Notes: generated from the letters alone by a model not told the origin. A stretch of DNA of 64,000 nt from Thermoanaerobaculum sp. (GCA_021154885.1 JAJKHS010000081.1:21726-85725), one strand, 5' to 3'. Shown: positions 10,610 to 18,578, counted from the first letter of the stretch. Numbers and translations: made by a program.

Positions 10610-11800
10610 ATGCTGGCCGAACGGATTCCCGCCATCCAGTCCGCCCTGGCCGAGGCCGGCCTCGACGGGTGGTTCTTCGCCTGCTTCCAGCTCAACGATC
10701 CTATCGGGCTCGACCTCCTCGGCCTTGCCGGCGAGGGCAAGCTCGTCACCCGCCGCTGCTACTATCTCATCCCCCGCGAGGGCGAGCCGAAGAAGCTCGT
10801 CCACGGCCTCGAGCCCGCCATGCTCGACCACCTGCCGGGCACCAAGTCGGTCTACACCACCTGGCAGAAGAACCGCGAGGAGCTGACGCGGCTGGTCTCC
10901 GGCCATCGGCGCCTCGCCGCCCAGTACAGCCCCGGCAACGAGCTGCCCACCATCTCCCGCCTCGACGCCGGCACCGCCGAGCTGGTGCGCTCCGCCGGGG
11001 TGGAGCTGGTCTCCGCCGCCGACCTCGCGCAAGCGTTCGCCGCCACCTGGACGGAAGACCAGCTCGCGGGGCACCGGCGCGCCAACGTCCACCTCCACCG
11101 CATCGCGCTCGAAGCCTTCGCGCGGGTGAGCGAGGCCCTGCGGCGGGGGGACCAGATCGACGAATACACCGTGCAGCGCTTCATCCTCGACGCCTTCGAC
11201 CAGGTGGGCCTGTGGGCCGAGGCGGACCCCATCGTCGGCGTCAACGCCCACAGCGCCGACCCTCACTATCAGCCGGGTCCGGACAGGTCGTCGGTCATCC
11301 GCTCCGGCGATTTCCTGCTCGTCGACCTGTGGGCCAAGGAGAAGGCGCCGGGGAGCGTCTACGCGGACATCACCTGGGTGGGCGTCTGCGCCGCCGCGCC
11401 CACCGACCGCCAGCAGGAGGTCTTCGCGATCGTGGCCGGGGCCCGGGACGCCGCCTGGGAGCTGGTGCGCAGCCGCTACCCGCAGCAGCCGGTGCAGGGC
11501 TACGAGGTGGACGACGCCGCCCGGGGAGTCATCCAGAAGGCGGGCTACGGCGACTTCTTCATCCACCGCACGGGCCACTCGATCGGCATCACCGACCACG
11601 GACAGGGCGCCAACATGGACAACCTGGAGACTCACGACACCCGCCAGCTCCTGGCGATGACGGGCTTCTCCATCGAGCCCGGGATCTACCTCCCCGGCGA
11701 CTTCGGCGTGCGTAGCGAGATCAACGTGGCGCTGACGGCAGACGCCGCCGAGATCACCGGCGCCGAGCCGCAGCGCGAGCTGCTGCGCCTGCTGGCTTAG
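10610..11800 (+). CDS. M24 family Xaa-Pro peptidase-like protein
   Basis: 396 residues from ATG 10610, which has GGAGGT immediately upstream. The N-terminal creatinase/prolidase-like domain (about 1-165) is followed by a pita-bread domain. Metal ligands can be matched: DLWAKEKAPGSVYADITW (two Asp), HRTGHSIG (His), FSIEPGIYLPGDFGVRSEIN (two Glu). Members cleave X-Pro dipeptides or N-terminal X-Pro bonds using two metal ions. The long upstream in-frame extension has no ribosome site and is rejected. Confidence 0.88.
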   Translation: MLAERIPAIQSALAEAGLDGWFFACFQLNDPIGLDLLGLAGEGKLVTRRCYYLIPREGEPKKLVHGLEPAMLDHLPGTKSVYTTWQKNREELTRLVSGHRRLAAQYSPGNELPTISRLDAGTAELVRSAGVELVSAADLAQAFAATWTEDQLAGHRRANVHLHRIALEAFARVSEALRRGDQIDEYTVQRFILDAFDQVGLWAEADPIVGVNAHSADPHYQPGPDRSSVIRSGDFLLVDLWAKEKAPGSVYADITWVGVCAAAPTDRQQEVFAIVAGARDAAWELVRSRYPQQPVQGYEVDDAARGVIQKAGYGDFFIHRTGHSIGITDHGQGANMDNLETHDTRQLLAMTGFSIEPGIYLPGDFGVRSEINVALTADAAEITGAEPQRELLRLLA

Positions 11801-11803
11801 GAA

Positions 11804-11913
11804 GGGACAGCAGGGACAGCAGAGACAACAGGGACAGCAGAGACGAGGAAAGCTCCAGCCTCTGCGATATTCTTCGTGTCCCTGAGGTCCCTGTTGTCCC
11901 TGTTGTCCCTGCT
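11804..11913. repeat. Inverted pair of 9-nt GGGACAGCA repeats
   Basis: The left arm (11804-11844) is a run of GGGACAGCA/GGGACAACA-type units and the right arm (11876-11913) carries their complement, TGTTGTCCC. They could fold into a long hairpin around about 31 nt. It may end transcription of the M24 gene. The right arm is open in the frame of the next gene and inflates that ORF. Confidence 0.7.
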
Positions 11914-11935
11914 TCAGCCTGCTACGCTCTTCCAG

Positions 11936-12943
11936 ATGACCCCGCCGGACCGCCCCTCGCGCCCCTCCCCTCTCCAGTCGCTCCTCGGCACCAGCCCCCG
12001 GCCGGACTCGCCGCAGGGCGAGCGGCCGGAGGGGGCTGAGGGGGAAAGCTGGCGGGCTGACTCCCTGTCGCGCAGCCGGCACAGCCGGCTCGACGTGGAG
12101 ATCAGCCGTCCCGCCGAGGACTTTGACGAGGAGAAGGCCGCCACCCTCTGCGCCGGCGTCACCCGCGGCCTGCTCGGCGACTTCGCGCCGGCCCTCCTCC
12201 TCCTCCCCGGCACCGAGCGCCGGCGGGCCCAGGCCCTCATCGCCTACGCTCACACCCTCTTCGACTTCGCCCGCCAGCACGGCGTCGAAGGCGAGCGGCT
12301 GGCGCAGATCAATCGCTGGGAGTTCACGCTGGAGGCGGCGCTCTCGGGACAGCCGGTGGGTCAGCCCATCTTCCTCCGCATGGCCCGGGAGAACGAGCGC
12401 CGCCGCTGGCCGGTGGACGCCCTCGACGAGCTCGCCGCCGGCGCCCGTCGCCGGGCCCTCCGCCGCCAGCCGGCCACGGTGGCCGACGCCGAAGTGGACG
12501 CCCTGAGCCTGGGCCGGGCCGTGGCCGCCGCCCTGCTGGAGAAGAGCCTCAACGCGGAGATCGACGGCCTGGCCAGCGCCCTCGTCCGCCTCTGGTCGCT
12601 TCAGCACCTGGGGGACGAGGTGGACCGCCGGCGCTGCCCCCTGCCGGCCAGCGAGGTCGCCGAGGTCGCTGACGGCGAGCCCGGCCAGTGGGATCGCAGC
12701 CAGCTCCTGGCGTCGGCCCGCCGGGAGTGCGAGCGCCTCCGGGGCCGCTTCCTCAAGGCCCCGCGCGGCCTGGCGGACCTCCCCCCGGGCTACCGCCGCG
12801 CCGCCGTCTTCTCCCTGCTCGCCGCCCTCCGCCTGCTGACGGAGATCGAGGACGCCGACCGCGACCTCCTCGCCTCGCCGCCTCGCCTGGGTCTTGGCTC
12901 CCGCATCGGCTTCCTGGTGCGGGCGCGGTGGTTCGGATGGTAG
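11936..12943 (+). CDS. Squalene/phytoene synthase-like protein (divergent)
   Basis: 335 residues from ATG 11936; the 20 upstream in-frame codons are repeat sequence. After a Pro/Arg-rich lead, the helical core resembles head-to-head isoprenoid synthases: RRAQALIAYAHTLFDFARQ where these enzymes have the first Asp-rich helix, NRWEFTLEAALSGQPVGQP, and LWSLQHLGDEVDRRRCPLP where they have the second Asp-rich helix and the GR-YLP turn. The DXXXD motifs are poorly kept, so catalysis is doubtful. The family condenses two prenyl diphosphates to squalene or phytoene. The carotenoid-type glycosyltransferase at 16175 is the only nearby gene of similar theme. Confidence 0.5.
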   Translation: MTPPDRPSRPSPLQSLLGTSPRPDSPQGERPEGAEGESWRADSLSRSRHSRLDVEISRPAEDFDEEKAATLCAGVTRGLLGDFAPALLLLPGTERRRAQALIAYAHTLFDFARQHGVEGERLAQINRWEFTLEAALSGQPVGQPIFLRMARENERRRWPVDALDELAAGARRRALRRQPATVADAEVDALSLGRAVAAALLEKSLNAEIDGLASALVRLWSLQHLGDEVDRRRCPLPASEVAEVADGEPGQWDRSQLLASARRECERLRGRFLKAPRGLADLPPGYRRAAVFSLLAALRLLTEIEDADRDLLASPPRLGLGSRIGFLVRARWFGW

Positions 12944-12983
12944 AGGTATAGGATAGGCCCCTCCTGAAGCATCTCAAGAGGAG

Positions 12984-13781
12984 ATGATGATCCGGGCTCT
13001 CGTCGTCCTGCTGTTGTGTGTGCTCACGGCCGCGCCTCTGGCCGCCCAGGAATTCTCCGGCCTGCAGGAGCCGATCAACCCCGACCGGCCGGACTTCACC
13101 AATGGGCCCCTCCTGGTGGCGCCGGGACACCTCCAGCTCGAGACGGGGTACACCTACGCGCGGACCGGGTCCGAACGTTCGAGGTCCCTGGGGGAGATCC
13201 TCCTGCGCTACGCCCTCGACGACCGCTGGGAGGCGCGGCTCGGACTGAATTCCTACGACTGGATCGACAGCGGCGTGCCTGGAGAGAGGCGGATCTCGGG
13301 CTTCGAGGACCCCTTCGTCGAGGTCAAGGTCCGGCTCAACGACGCGGAGGCGAAGCACCGCGCCCCCGGAGTCCCGGCTCTGGGCCTGCTCGTCCAGACC
13401 ACCGTCCCCGTGGGCAGCCGCGCCCTGACCGGCGACGCCTGGCAGCCCACGGCCACACTCGCCCTGCATTGGGACCTGCCCGCCGACGGGTCGCTGGAAA
13501 GCAACCTGGGCTACTCCCGCCCTGCGGACGGCGACCGGCGGTTCGACCAGCTCTTCGCCAGCGTCTCAGCCGGCTTTCAGCTCAACGAAAAGGTGGGCGG
13601 CTTCCTGGAGGGATATGTTTTTTCCAAGGAGAGCGTCGACGGCTCCGCCACCCATTTTGCCGACGTCGGCCTCTCCTATCTGATCTCGAGGGACCTGGCG
13701 CTCGACATCCGGGTTGGAGCCGGACTCGACGCTCCCCACCCCAACTGGTACACCGGCCTGGGCGCCGCCATCCGCTGGTGA
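12984..13781 (+). CDS. Outer-membrane beta-barrel protein, MetA-pathway/transporter family
   Basis: 265 residues with a signal peptide ending at LAAQ. The mature start PINPDRPDFTNGPLLVAPGH and then alternating beta-strands (LQLETGYTYARTG, EARLGLNSYDW, VEVKVRLN, GLLVQTTVPVGS) match the family named after a phenol meta-cleavage outer-membrane protein. The C terminus ends with an aromatic residue (GLGAAIRW), usual for outer-membrane barrels. It is probably a channel; the substrate is unknown. Confidence 0.72.
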   Translation: MMIRALVVLLLCVLTAAPLAAQEFSGLQEPINPDRPDFTNGPLLVAPGHLQLETGYTYARTGSERSRSLGEILLRYALDDRWEARLGLNSYDWIDSGVPGERRISGFEDPFVEVKVRLNDAEAKHRAPGVPALGLLVQTTVPVGSRALTGDAWQPTATLALHWDLPADGSLESNLGYSRPADGDRRFDQLFASVSAGFQLNEKVGGFLEGYVFSKESVDGSATHFADVGLSYLISRDLALDIRVGAGLDAPHPNWYTGLGAAIRW

Positions 13782-13792
13782 GGCCGAGCGCC

Positions 13793-14509
13793 TCAGTAGC
13801 TCTCGCCCGGCTTCAGGACGATCAGCTCGCAGGTGACGCCGTCGTTGCCGAGGGCCTTGCGCAGCTTCTCCGGCGTGCCGGTGAGCGCCGGAAAGGTCCC
13901 CCAGTGGATGGGGACCACCTTGCGCACGCCGAGATAGCGGCAGGCGCGGGCGGCCTGGCCGGGGTCCATGGTGAACAGGTCGCCGATGGGCAGGAAGGCC
14001 AGCTCGGGCCGGTAGATCTCGCCGAAGAGCTGCATGTCCGAGAACAGGGCGGTGTCGCCGGCGTGATAGAAGGTGTAGCCGCCCGGCAGCCTGACGACAT
14101 AGCCCGCGGCCGAGCCGCCATAGAGGATCTGGTCGCCGTCGCTGATGCCGCAGGAGTGGTCGGCACGGACCATGGTCACCTGCAGTCCCAGCACGTCCTG
14201 GCAGCCGCCGAGGTTCATGCCGGAGCAGTTCTCGACCCCCTTGCTCTCCAGCCAGTGGCAGGTCTCGAAGTTGGCCACCACCTTCTTCGGGCGGTGCTCC
14301 TTGCACAGCGCCACCGCGTCGCCGATGTGGTCGAAGTGGGCATGGGTGATGAGCACGGCGTCGAGGCGGTCGAGCTGCTTCAGGCTCTGGGGACAGGCGG
14401 GGTTGCCCTGCACCCAGGGATCGATGAGCACCACCTCGCCTCCCGGCAGCTCGCAGCGGACGGTGGCGTGGCCGACATACGTGAACTTCGGACGCGGATG
14501 GTTGCTCAT
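13793..14509 (-). CDS. Metal-dependent hydrolase, UPF0173/UlaG-like metallo-beta-lactamase fold
   Basis: 238 residues from ATG 14509, chosen because GGAGGGAGG lies just upstream; an ATG seven codons earlier lacks this. Metal-site motifs are clear: THAHFDHIGD (HxHxDH), DHSCG, YHAGDTALF (Asp bridging ligand) and PIHWGTF (final His). These proteins hydrolyse varied small substrates and the actual substrate cannot be told from sequence. Confidence 0.88.
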   Translation of the reverse strand: MSNHPRPKFTYVGHATVRCELPGGEVVLIDPWVQGNPACPQSLKQLDRLDAVLITHAHFDHIGDAVALCKEHRPKKVVANFETCHWLESKGVENCSGMNLGGCQDVLGLQVTMVRADHSCGISDGDQILYGGSAAGYVVRLPGGYTFYHAGDTALFSDMQLFGEIYRPELAFLPIGDLFTMDPGQAARACRYLGVRKVVPIHWGTFPALTGTPEKLRKALGNDGVTCELIVLKPGESY

Positions 14510-14579
14510 GGCCTCCCTCCCTTCGTGCACGGCGGATTCTAACCGAGCCGGCGGCCAAAAGCGCTAAGATCAGCGGGTT

Positions 14580-15428
14580 ATGAGCCGCGCTCCTGTGGAC
14601 CTCATCGTCGTCCCCTGGGACGTCGACCGCCGCGACACCGCCGCGGCGCGGGCGCCCCGCAAGCTGATACACAGCCGCTTCCCCCACGAGCTGGGGGCGA
14701 ACCGCAACGTCCGTGAGGCCGGCATCCCATACCTCGCCATCGGCCCCAGGACCCCGCTCCTGTCCGTGTCCCTGATCGCCGGCTCGATCGCCCATCACGT
14801 GGCCGCGTCCCGCGCCCGGAGACGGTTCCCTCTCATCCTCGCCGGCGGCTGCCTGGCCGCCATCGGGGTCGTTGCCGGTCTGCAGAAAGCGGGCGGCGAT
14901 CCCGCCGTCCTCTGGGTCGACGCGCACGGCGACTTCAACAATCCGGGATCGAGCCCCAGCGGCTATTGGGATGGCATGGCCCTGGCGACGGTCTGCGGCG
15001 TGGGCCTGGACCTCCGGGACCTCGTCGAAGACTTCCACCCCCTCGCCGTGAACCGGGTCCTCCACCTTGGGGGCCGGGCGTTCGATCCGCTGGAGAGCGA
15101 GAACGTCCGCCGGCATGGGCTGGCGCTGGTGCCCGCGGACGGGCTCGCCGGCGAGGAGACCCGGGAACGCCTCCACCGTCTGACTGCAACCGGCGGCTAC
15201 TACCTCCACGTCGACCTCGACGGCCTCGATCCGCAGGACGCCCCCGCCGTGGGCTTCCCCGTGCCGGACGGCGTCCGCCTGGACGACCTTCTGGACGCCC
15301 TGGGAGAGCTCCCGCCTCCGGAGGCCATGACGTTCTCCGCCTTGAGCTTCGACCGCGCGGACGCGGAGGCGACAAAGCGCACGGTCGCCACCTGCCTGCG
15401 TCTCGCCGACGCCTTCGCGCGCTTCTAA
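14580..15428 (+). CDS. Arginase/agmatinase-fold protein with altered metal site
   Basis: 282 residues. The manganese motifs WVDAHGDFN (DAHxD) and HVDLDGLDP (DxDxxDP) are intact. The first motif, usually GGDHS, reads AGGCLA, so Cys takes the place of the His ligand, and the later HG segment is replaced by MALATVCG. Family members hydrolyse guanidino groups of arginine, agmatine or related compounds. A Cys-bearing subgroup of the family is known, but its substrates are largely undefined. Arginase activity is therefore not assumed. Confidence 0.75.
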   Translation: MSRAPVDLIVVPWDVDRRDTAAARAPRKLIHSRFPHELGANRNVREAGIPYLAIGPRTPLLSVSLIAGSIAHHVAASRARRRFPLILAGGCLAAIGVVAGLQKAGGDPAVLWVDAHGDFNNPGSSPSGYWDGMALATVCGVGLDLRDLVEDFHPLAVNRVLHLGGRAFDPLESENVRRHGLALVPADGLAGEETRERLHRLTATGGYYLHVDLDGLDPQDAPAVGFPVPDGVRLDDLLDALGELPPPEAMTFSALSFDRADAEATKRTVATCLRLADAFARF

Positions 15429-15430
15429 CC

Positions 15431-15465
15431 CCCAAAAAGGAAAAGCGGCCGGGGTAACGGCCGCT
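15431..15465 (-). terminator. Terminator of the ArsR gene
   Basis: On the minus strand an 8-bp stem (AGCGGCCG/CGGCCGCT) is followed by TTTTCCTTTTT. A second palindrome (about 15481-15504, around GGCCCTGCAGGGCC) lies between it and the stop codon. Confidence 0.65.
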
Positions 15466-15524
15466 CGGAGAACCGGATCCGCGGCGGCCCTGCAGGGCCG
15501 TCGCGTGCCGGGGGTGTATGGTGC

Positions 15525-15872
15525 TCAGACCTGGAACTGCTTGAAGAAGTTGTCGCGCAGCTTGGCGTTGAATTCGTGGTCGGTCAGACGGTAGTAGATC
15601 GTCTGCGCGTCGCGGCGCGGAGCCACCAGCCCGTAAGCCTTGAGCTTGGCCAGGTGCTGGGACACGGCCGAAACCGACACCCCGAGCATCTCCGCCAGGT
15701 CGCACACGCACAGCTCCTTCATGTTCTCGAGCAGGTAGAGGAGCTTGAGCCGGGTGGAATTCCCGGCGAGGTTCATCAGCTCCGCCGCCTCTTCGATGTC
15801 CGGCGTCCCCTCTAGGTTCTGCCGGATCTGGGCCATTTCCTTCGATGACATGTTCGGCGCCTCACCTTTCAT
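15525..15872 (-). CDS. ArsR/SmtB-family metal-responsive repressor
   Basis: 115 residues from ATG 15872, which has GGAGGT six bases upstream. It is a winged helix with STRLKLLYLLENMKELCVCD leading into LAEMLGVSVSAVSQHLAKLK, then a wing (APRRDAQTIYYRL). ELCVCDL is the alpha-3 metal-binding signature of arsenic- or cadmium-sensing ArsR/CadC proteins: cysteines release the repressor from DNA when they bind metal. No resistance pump or arsenate reductase is adjacent, so it may be self-regulating or control distant genes. Confidence 0.88.
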   Translation of the reverse strand: MKGEAPNMSSKEMAQIRQNLEGTPDIEEAAELMNLAGNSTRLKLLYLLENMKELCVCDLAEMLGVSVSAVSQHLAKLKAYGLVAPRRDAQTIYYRLTDHEFNAKLRDNFFKQFQV

Positions 15873-16174
15873 TTTCTTACCTCCATGTTTCAAGCAATGC
15901 AAACCTTGTACCTTCTTGCACCCCCCGGCGGTGCACCCACCGGACGGACCACAAGCTCTTGAGACCTTCTTGGACCTCAGTCGATCGGCTCACACTCTCA
16001 CAGCGATGTTGAACAATCTCGATTATACTCAGGACCATACCCAAAATCTAGAGGTCGGGGAAACTTTCTGCGGGTTCTTGTCCCGCTTTGGCGCCCCCTC
16101 GCACCTTATGGGATTCAAACACTGGCATGTGCTCTTTCATTCCTCTCTCAATCAGTGGCCTGAAGGACGGGGCT
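15873..16174 (-). promoter_or_regulatory. Control region upstream of the ArsR gene
   Basis: This 302-bp gap holds no ORF I trust. On the minus strand there is a TATAAT at 16027-16022 with a weak TAGATT 17 bp upstream. Between it and the start codon lies an imperfect palindrome (GCACC...GGTGC near 15924-15943) that could be an operator. Both assignments are tentative. Confidence 0.35.
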
Positions 16175-17275
16175 TTAGACCCGCATCTCCCTCCCCTTCC
16201 AGCTCGACAGCCGCCCCCGCCGCCGGTCGACAGTCCCCAAGGCGAGCACGGCGGCGAGGGCCAGGGCATCCAGCGGATAGAGGAACCCCCACGCCGGATG
16301 GTGACCGCCGCCGGAGCGCAGGAGCATCGAGGCCGCGGCGCCAGTGGCCCAGAGGAGGGTGGCCTCCACGGCCAGCCCGGCAAGGACGGTCGTCGCCAGG
16401 GCCGCGACCGGCAGGAGGAGGACCGCGAGGGCCGCCGCCACGATCCGGGGGCTCGGGCCCAGCAGGCCGCCCAGGTTGCGCCGCCAGCCTCGGAACGCCT
16501 CTCCCCAGCCTCTGTACATACGCACCCGCAGCCCTGCGGCTCGGAAAAAGCCGGTGCGAAAGCCGCCGGCGCGCAGGCGCGAGACCATGGCGATGTCGTC
16601 GATGACCTCGTTGTGCACCGCCTCGAAGCCGCCGCAGGCCTCCCACGCCTCCCGCCGCAGGAGGATGAACTGGCCGTTGGCCACCGGCGGGCCGGCGCCG
16701 GCGGCGGCCTCCTCCCAGTCGGCGAGCAGCGTGTCGAGCAGAGCGAAGATGGGAGGGACCAGCAGGTTCTCGCCAAGGCCCCGCACCTCCTGCACGCCGG
16801 CCAGGGAGACGGCGTCGAGGCCCCGCGCGGCCGCCGCGGCGTGGGCCCGGGCCAGGAGGTCGGGTGCATGGCGGGTGTCGGCGTCGGTGGTCAGCAGCCA
16901 GGGAGCAGTGCCCCCCTGCGACCCCGCCCAGAGGGCGTGCACCTTGCCTCGCCAGCCCGGCGGCAGGGGCCCGGCTGCGAGCAGGGCGAGGCGAGACTCG
17001 GAGACCGCCCGGGCCGCCACCAGCTCGCCCGAGCCGTCCGTCGAGCCGTCGTCGATCACCCGCACGCGCGGCGCCGCCGTCTGTCCGAGGAGCGTCTCCA
17101 CACAGTCCGCTACGTTGTGCCGCTCGTCGCGGATGGGCAGCAGGACAATGGTTTCGGGGACGGGGAGGAGCGGAGCGGGAAGCACGGGAGCCTGCCGCCG
17201 CCGCTCCTCCGTCCGCAGCGCCAGCCCGAAGAAGCCGGCGCCGAGGAGGAGGGAGGCGGCGAGGGTGAGAGACAA
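16175..17275 (-). CDS. Family 2 glycosyltransferase (carotenoid/hopanoid-associated type)
   Basis: 366 residues. An N-terminal membrane segment is followed by a GT-A domain: LLPIRDERHNVADCVETLL, VIDDGSTDGSG, the DAD metal motif in LLTTDADTRHAPDLL, ANGQFILLRREAWEACGGF and DDIAMVSRLRAGGF. Two or three C-terminal transmembrane helices follow. The layout resembles CrtQ/CruC and HpnB-type enzymes that glycosylate membrane terpenoids. The start is probably TTG 17275, only 15 nt after the stop of the upstream selenoprotein gene, so the two form an operon. No strong ribosome site is visible. Confidence 0.78.
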   Translation of the reverse strand: MSLTLAASLLLGAGFFGLALRTEERRRQAPVLPAPLLPVPETIVLLPIRDERHNVADCVETLLGQTAAPRVRVIDDGSTDGSGELVAARAVSESRLALLAAGPLPPGWRGKVHALWAGSQGGTAPWLLTTDADTRHAPDLLARAHAAAAARGLDAVSLAGVQEVRGLGENLLVPPIFALLDTLLADWEEAAAGAGPPVANGQFILLRREAWEACGGFEAVHNEVIDDIAMVSRLRAGGFRTGFFRAAGLRVRMYRGWGEAFRGWRRNLGGLLGPSPRIVAAALAVLLLPVAALATTVLAGLAVEATLLWATGAAASMLLRSGGGHHPAWGFLYPLDALALAAVLALGTVDRRRGRLSSWKGREMRV

Positions 17276-17290
17276 TTTCGTCCGCAGCGG

Positions 17291-17533
17291 CTAGGCGCCG
17301 ACCCGAGCCCCGAGCTCCCGCTCCACCTCGCCGGGCTGCGGGAAGCGTCCCAAACTCTTCTTGGAGAAGATCAGATCGTTGCCGATGGTGACCTCGAAGA
17401 CACCGCCACGGCCCTTGATCAACTGGGGCTTGATGCCGTACTGCTTTTCGATCTCAGCCGCCAGACTGGCGGCGCGGGGATAGTAGTTTCAGCTCGTACA
17501 GTACTCAATGGAGACCGAAATCTGGGGGGGCAT
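17291..17533 (-). CDS. selW: SelW/Rdx-family selenoprotein (in-frame TGA = selenocysteine)
   Basis: An 80-residue gene that ordinary ORF finding splits at a TGA. From ATG 17533 (GGAGGAGC upstream) it reads MPPQISVSIEYCTS, then TGA, then NYYPRAASLAAEIEKQYGIK, and ends LGRFPQPGEVERELGARVGA. The motif is C12-x-x-U15 after a beta-strand, exactly the redox CxxU of SelW/SelT/SelH (Rdx) thioredoxin-like proteins. Reading through the TGA gives the full expected domain, including GVFEVTIGNDLIFSKK, in one frame. A SECIS-like hairpin follows the TGA. The role is thought to be thiol redox, but the partner is unknown. It lies just upstream of the glycosyltransferase in the same frame. A point nonsense mutation of TGC/TGT is the alternative, but the family motif and hairpin argue against it. 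Confidence 0.88.
17457..17473 (-). promoter_or_regulatory. Bacterial SECIS hairpin in the selW mRNA
   Basis: On the minus strand the sequence GCCGCCAGTCTGGCGGC forms a perfect 7-bp stem with a GUC loop. The apical G-U lies about 23 nt after the in-frame TGA (17491-17489). Position and loop bases match the bacterial SECIS rule (a small stem-loop with GU at its tip, 16-37 nt past the UGA), which is bound by SelB. Confidence 0.75.
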
Positions 17534-17599
17534 TCAGCTCCTCCTTTCGCCGCCTATTATAATGGCCATCTCGCCGGTCTGGCCAACGCCCCTCGGGCG

Positions 17600-17690
17600 A
17601 GCGCTGGCGCGTCCAGGCTCCGCGAAGCCGATGGCGGGCATCGCGAAGCCGATGGCGGGCATCGCGAAGCCCGCGGCGCGCCGGCCGGGC
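17600..17690. repeat. 21-nt repeat cluster, about three to four units
   Basis: Units beginning GCGAAGCC at 17622, 17643 and 17664 are exactly 21 nt apart, each continuing GATGGCGGGCATC or close to it. A decayed unit precedes them. They share the AAGCCxG...CGGGCAT pattern with the array at 62748 and, more loosely, the array at 138. The cluster lies between the PTPS-family gene stop and the start of selW. Confidence 0.75.
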
Positions 17691-17718
17691 CCACCGCTCA
17701 GCTCTGCCGTGCAGGCTC

Positions 17719-18201
17719 TCAGCGGAGCTCCGCCTCGTACCAGCACTGCTGACCAGCCGACTCCTCGACGGCGACGGCGAGGGCCTCCACGGACGAGCCT
17801 GCGAGATGGGGTGCGAGGTCCAGCCAGAGCATGCGCGCCAGCAGCTCGATCGAGGTGTTGGGCAGCGGCAGCACCAGCGTATCCGCCGCCGGGAAGCGGT
17901 ACGAGCGCTCGCCGCAGCTCACCTCGACGCACTCCCCCTGGCGCGACCACGAGAGACGGGAGCTCTCGCCCGGGATCAGGGTGCGGCTGTCCAGCCGGGC
18001 GCAGAGGGCGCGCAGCTCGCGCTTGAAGCGTTCGATGTCCAGCAGCAGCCCCTCGGCGTCCAGGCTGGCGCCGGAGATCTCCACCCGCACCCGGTAGTTG
18101 TGGCCGTGGAGCAGCTCGGCGCCGCCATTGGCGAAGAGGGTGAAATGGGCGGAGGAGAACTTGAAGTCTTCCTTGGCGAGGACCATGCGGTAGCGGGGCA
18201 T
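17719..18201 (-). CDS. 6-pyruvoyl-tetrahydropterin synthase/QueD-family protein
   Basis: 160 residues. The zinc ligands FSSAHF and LHGHNY of the PTPS fold are present, with VRVEISG and a C-terminal region rich in acidic residues (VEALAVAVEESAGQQCWYE). The catalytic Cys four residues before HGH in QueD/PTPS is absent (sequence GGAELLHGH), but a Glu lies three residues before it. Glu-for-Cys replacement is known in PTPS-III, which converts dihydroneopterin triphosphate toward folate, so a pterin or deazapurine role other than classical QueD is possible. Confidence 0.75.
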   Translation of the reverse strand: MPRYRMVLAKEDFKFSSAHFTLFANGGAELLHGHNYRVRVEISGASLDAEGLLLDIERFKRELRALCARLDSRTLIPGESSRLSWSRQGECVEVSCGERSYRFPAADTLVLPLPNTSIELLARMLWLDLAPHLAGSSVEALAVAVEESAGQQCWYEAELR

Positions 18202-18287
18202 GGCGGCATTCTATGCCGGGGCCCCCACCCCACCTCTTCCTGCTCTCTCCCTCTTCTCCCGGGGTCCTACTTTCCCGCCTTCTTGCC

Positions 18288-18350
18288 ATGCTGATCGTGG
18301 TTTCTTATGATGTGGTCAACGATCGACGGCGGGCAAGGCCACCGAAGATC
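18288..18350 (+). pseudogene. cas2: cas2 stub (first 20 codons)
   Basis: ATG 18288 begins MLIVVSYDVVNDRRRARPPK, the unmistakable beta-1 strand and basic segment of Cas2, the adaptation nuclease-fold partner of Cas1. After RARPPKIL the reading frame runs into unrelated sequence (RSSFFDNSDK...). About 70 further residues expected of Cas2 are missing. It lies directly before the CRISPR leader, where cas2 normally ends, so the rest of cas2 and all upstream cas genes have been lost here. Confidence 0.75.
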
Positions 18351-18578
18351 CTGAGGTCTTCGTTCTTTGACAACTCAGACAAAGATCATGCCAGCCTCAA
18401 TTCGCCATTTTGGCACACCGGTTGGAACTCGGACGCTAACCCGAAATTCTCCAAAGAGTTACCTGGTATTTCAACCGGCAGAAACGAGGCGTCGCGGAGG
18501 AAAAACGTCGTCGTTCCGAGGAGGTTGGAAAAACAGGCACCTTAAGCCACGTAGATTCAAGAGGTTAGCAGGGGGTGT
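18351..18578 (+). promoter_or_regulatory. CRISPR leader
   Basis: About 230 bp between the cas2 stub and the first repeat, lower in GC than its surroundings, with TTCTTTGACAACTC near its start, a sequence often seen between cas2 and leaders. No credible ORF. The degenerate final repeat at the other end of the array also places the leader on this side. Confidence 0.65.

Noticed and set aside
17489..17491. TGA in selW as a plain nonsense mutation
   Set aside because: It falls at the exact Sec position of CxxU in a known selenoprotein family, is followed by a SECIS-like hairpin, and the rest of the domain is intact. Kept as Sec, subject to finding selB and tRNA-Sec.
18213..18545. A 110-codon frame containing the cas2 start as a novel protein
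   Set aside because: Only the first 20 residues after ATG 18288 look like protein (Cas2). The remainder lies in the CRISPR leader.
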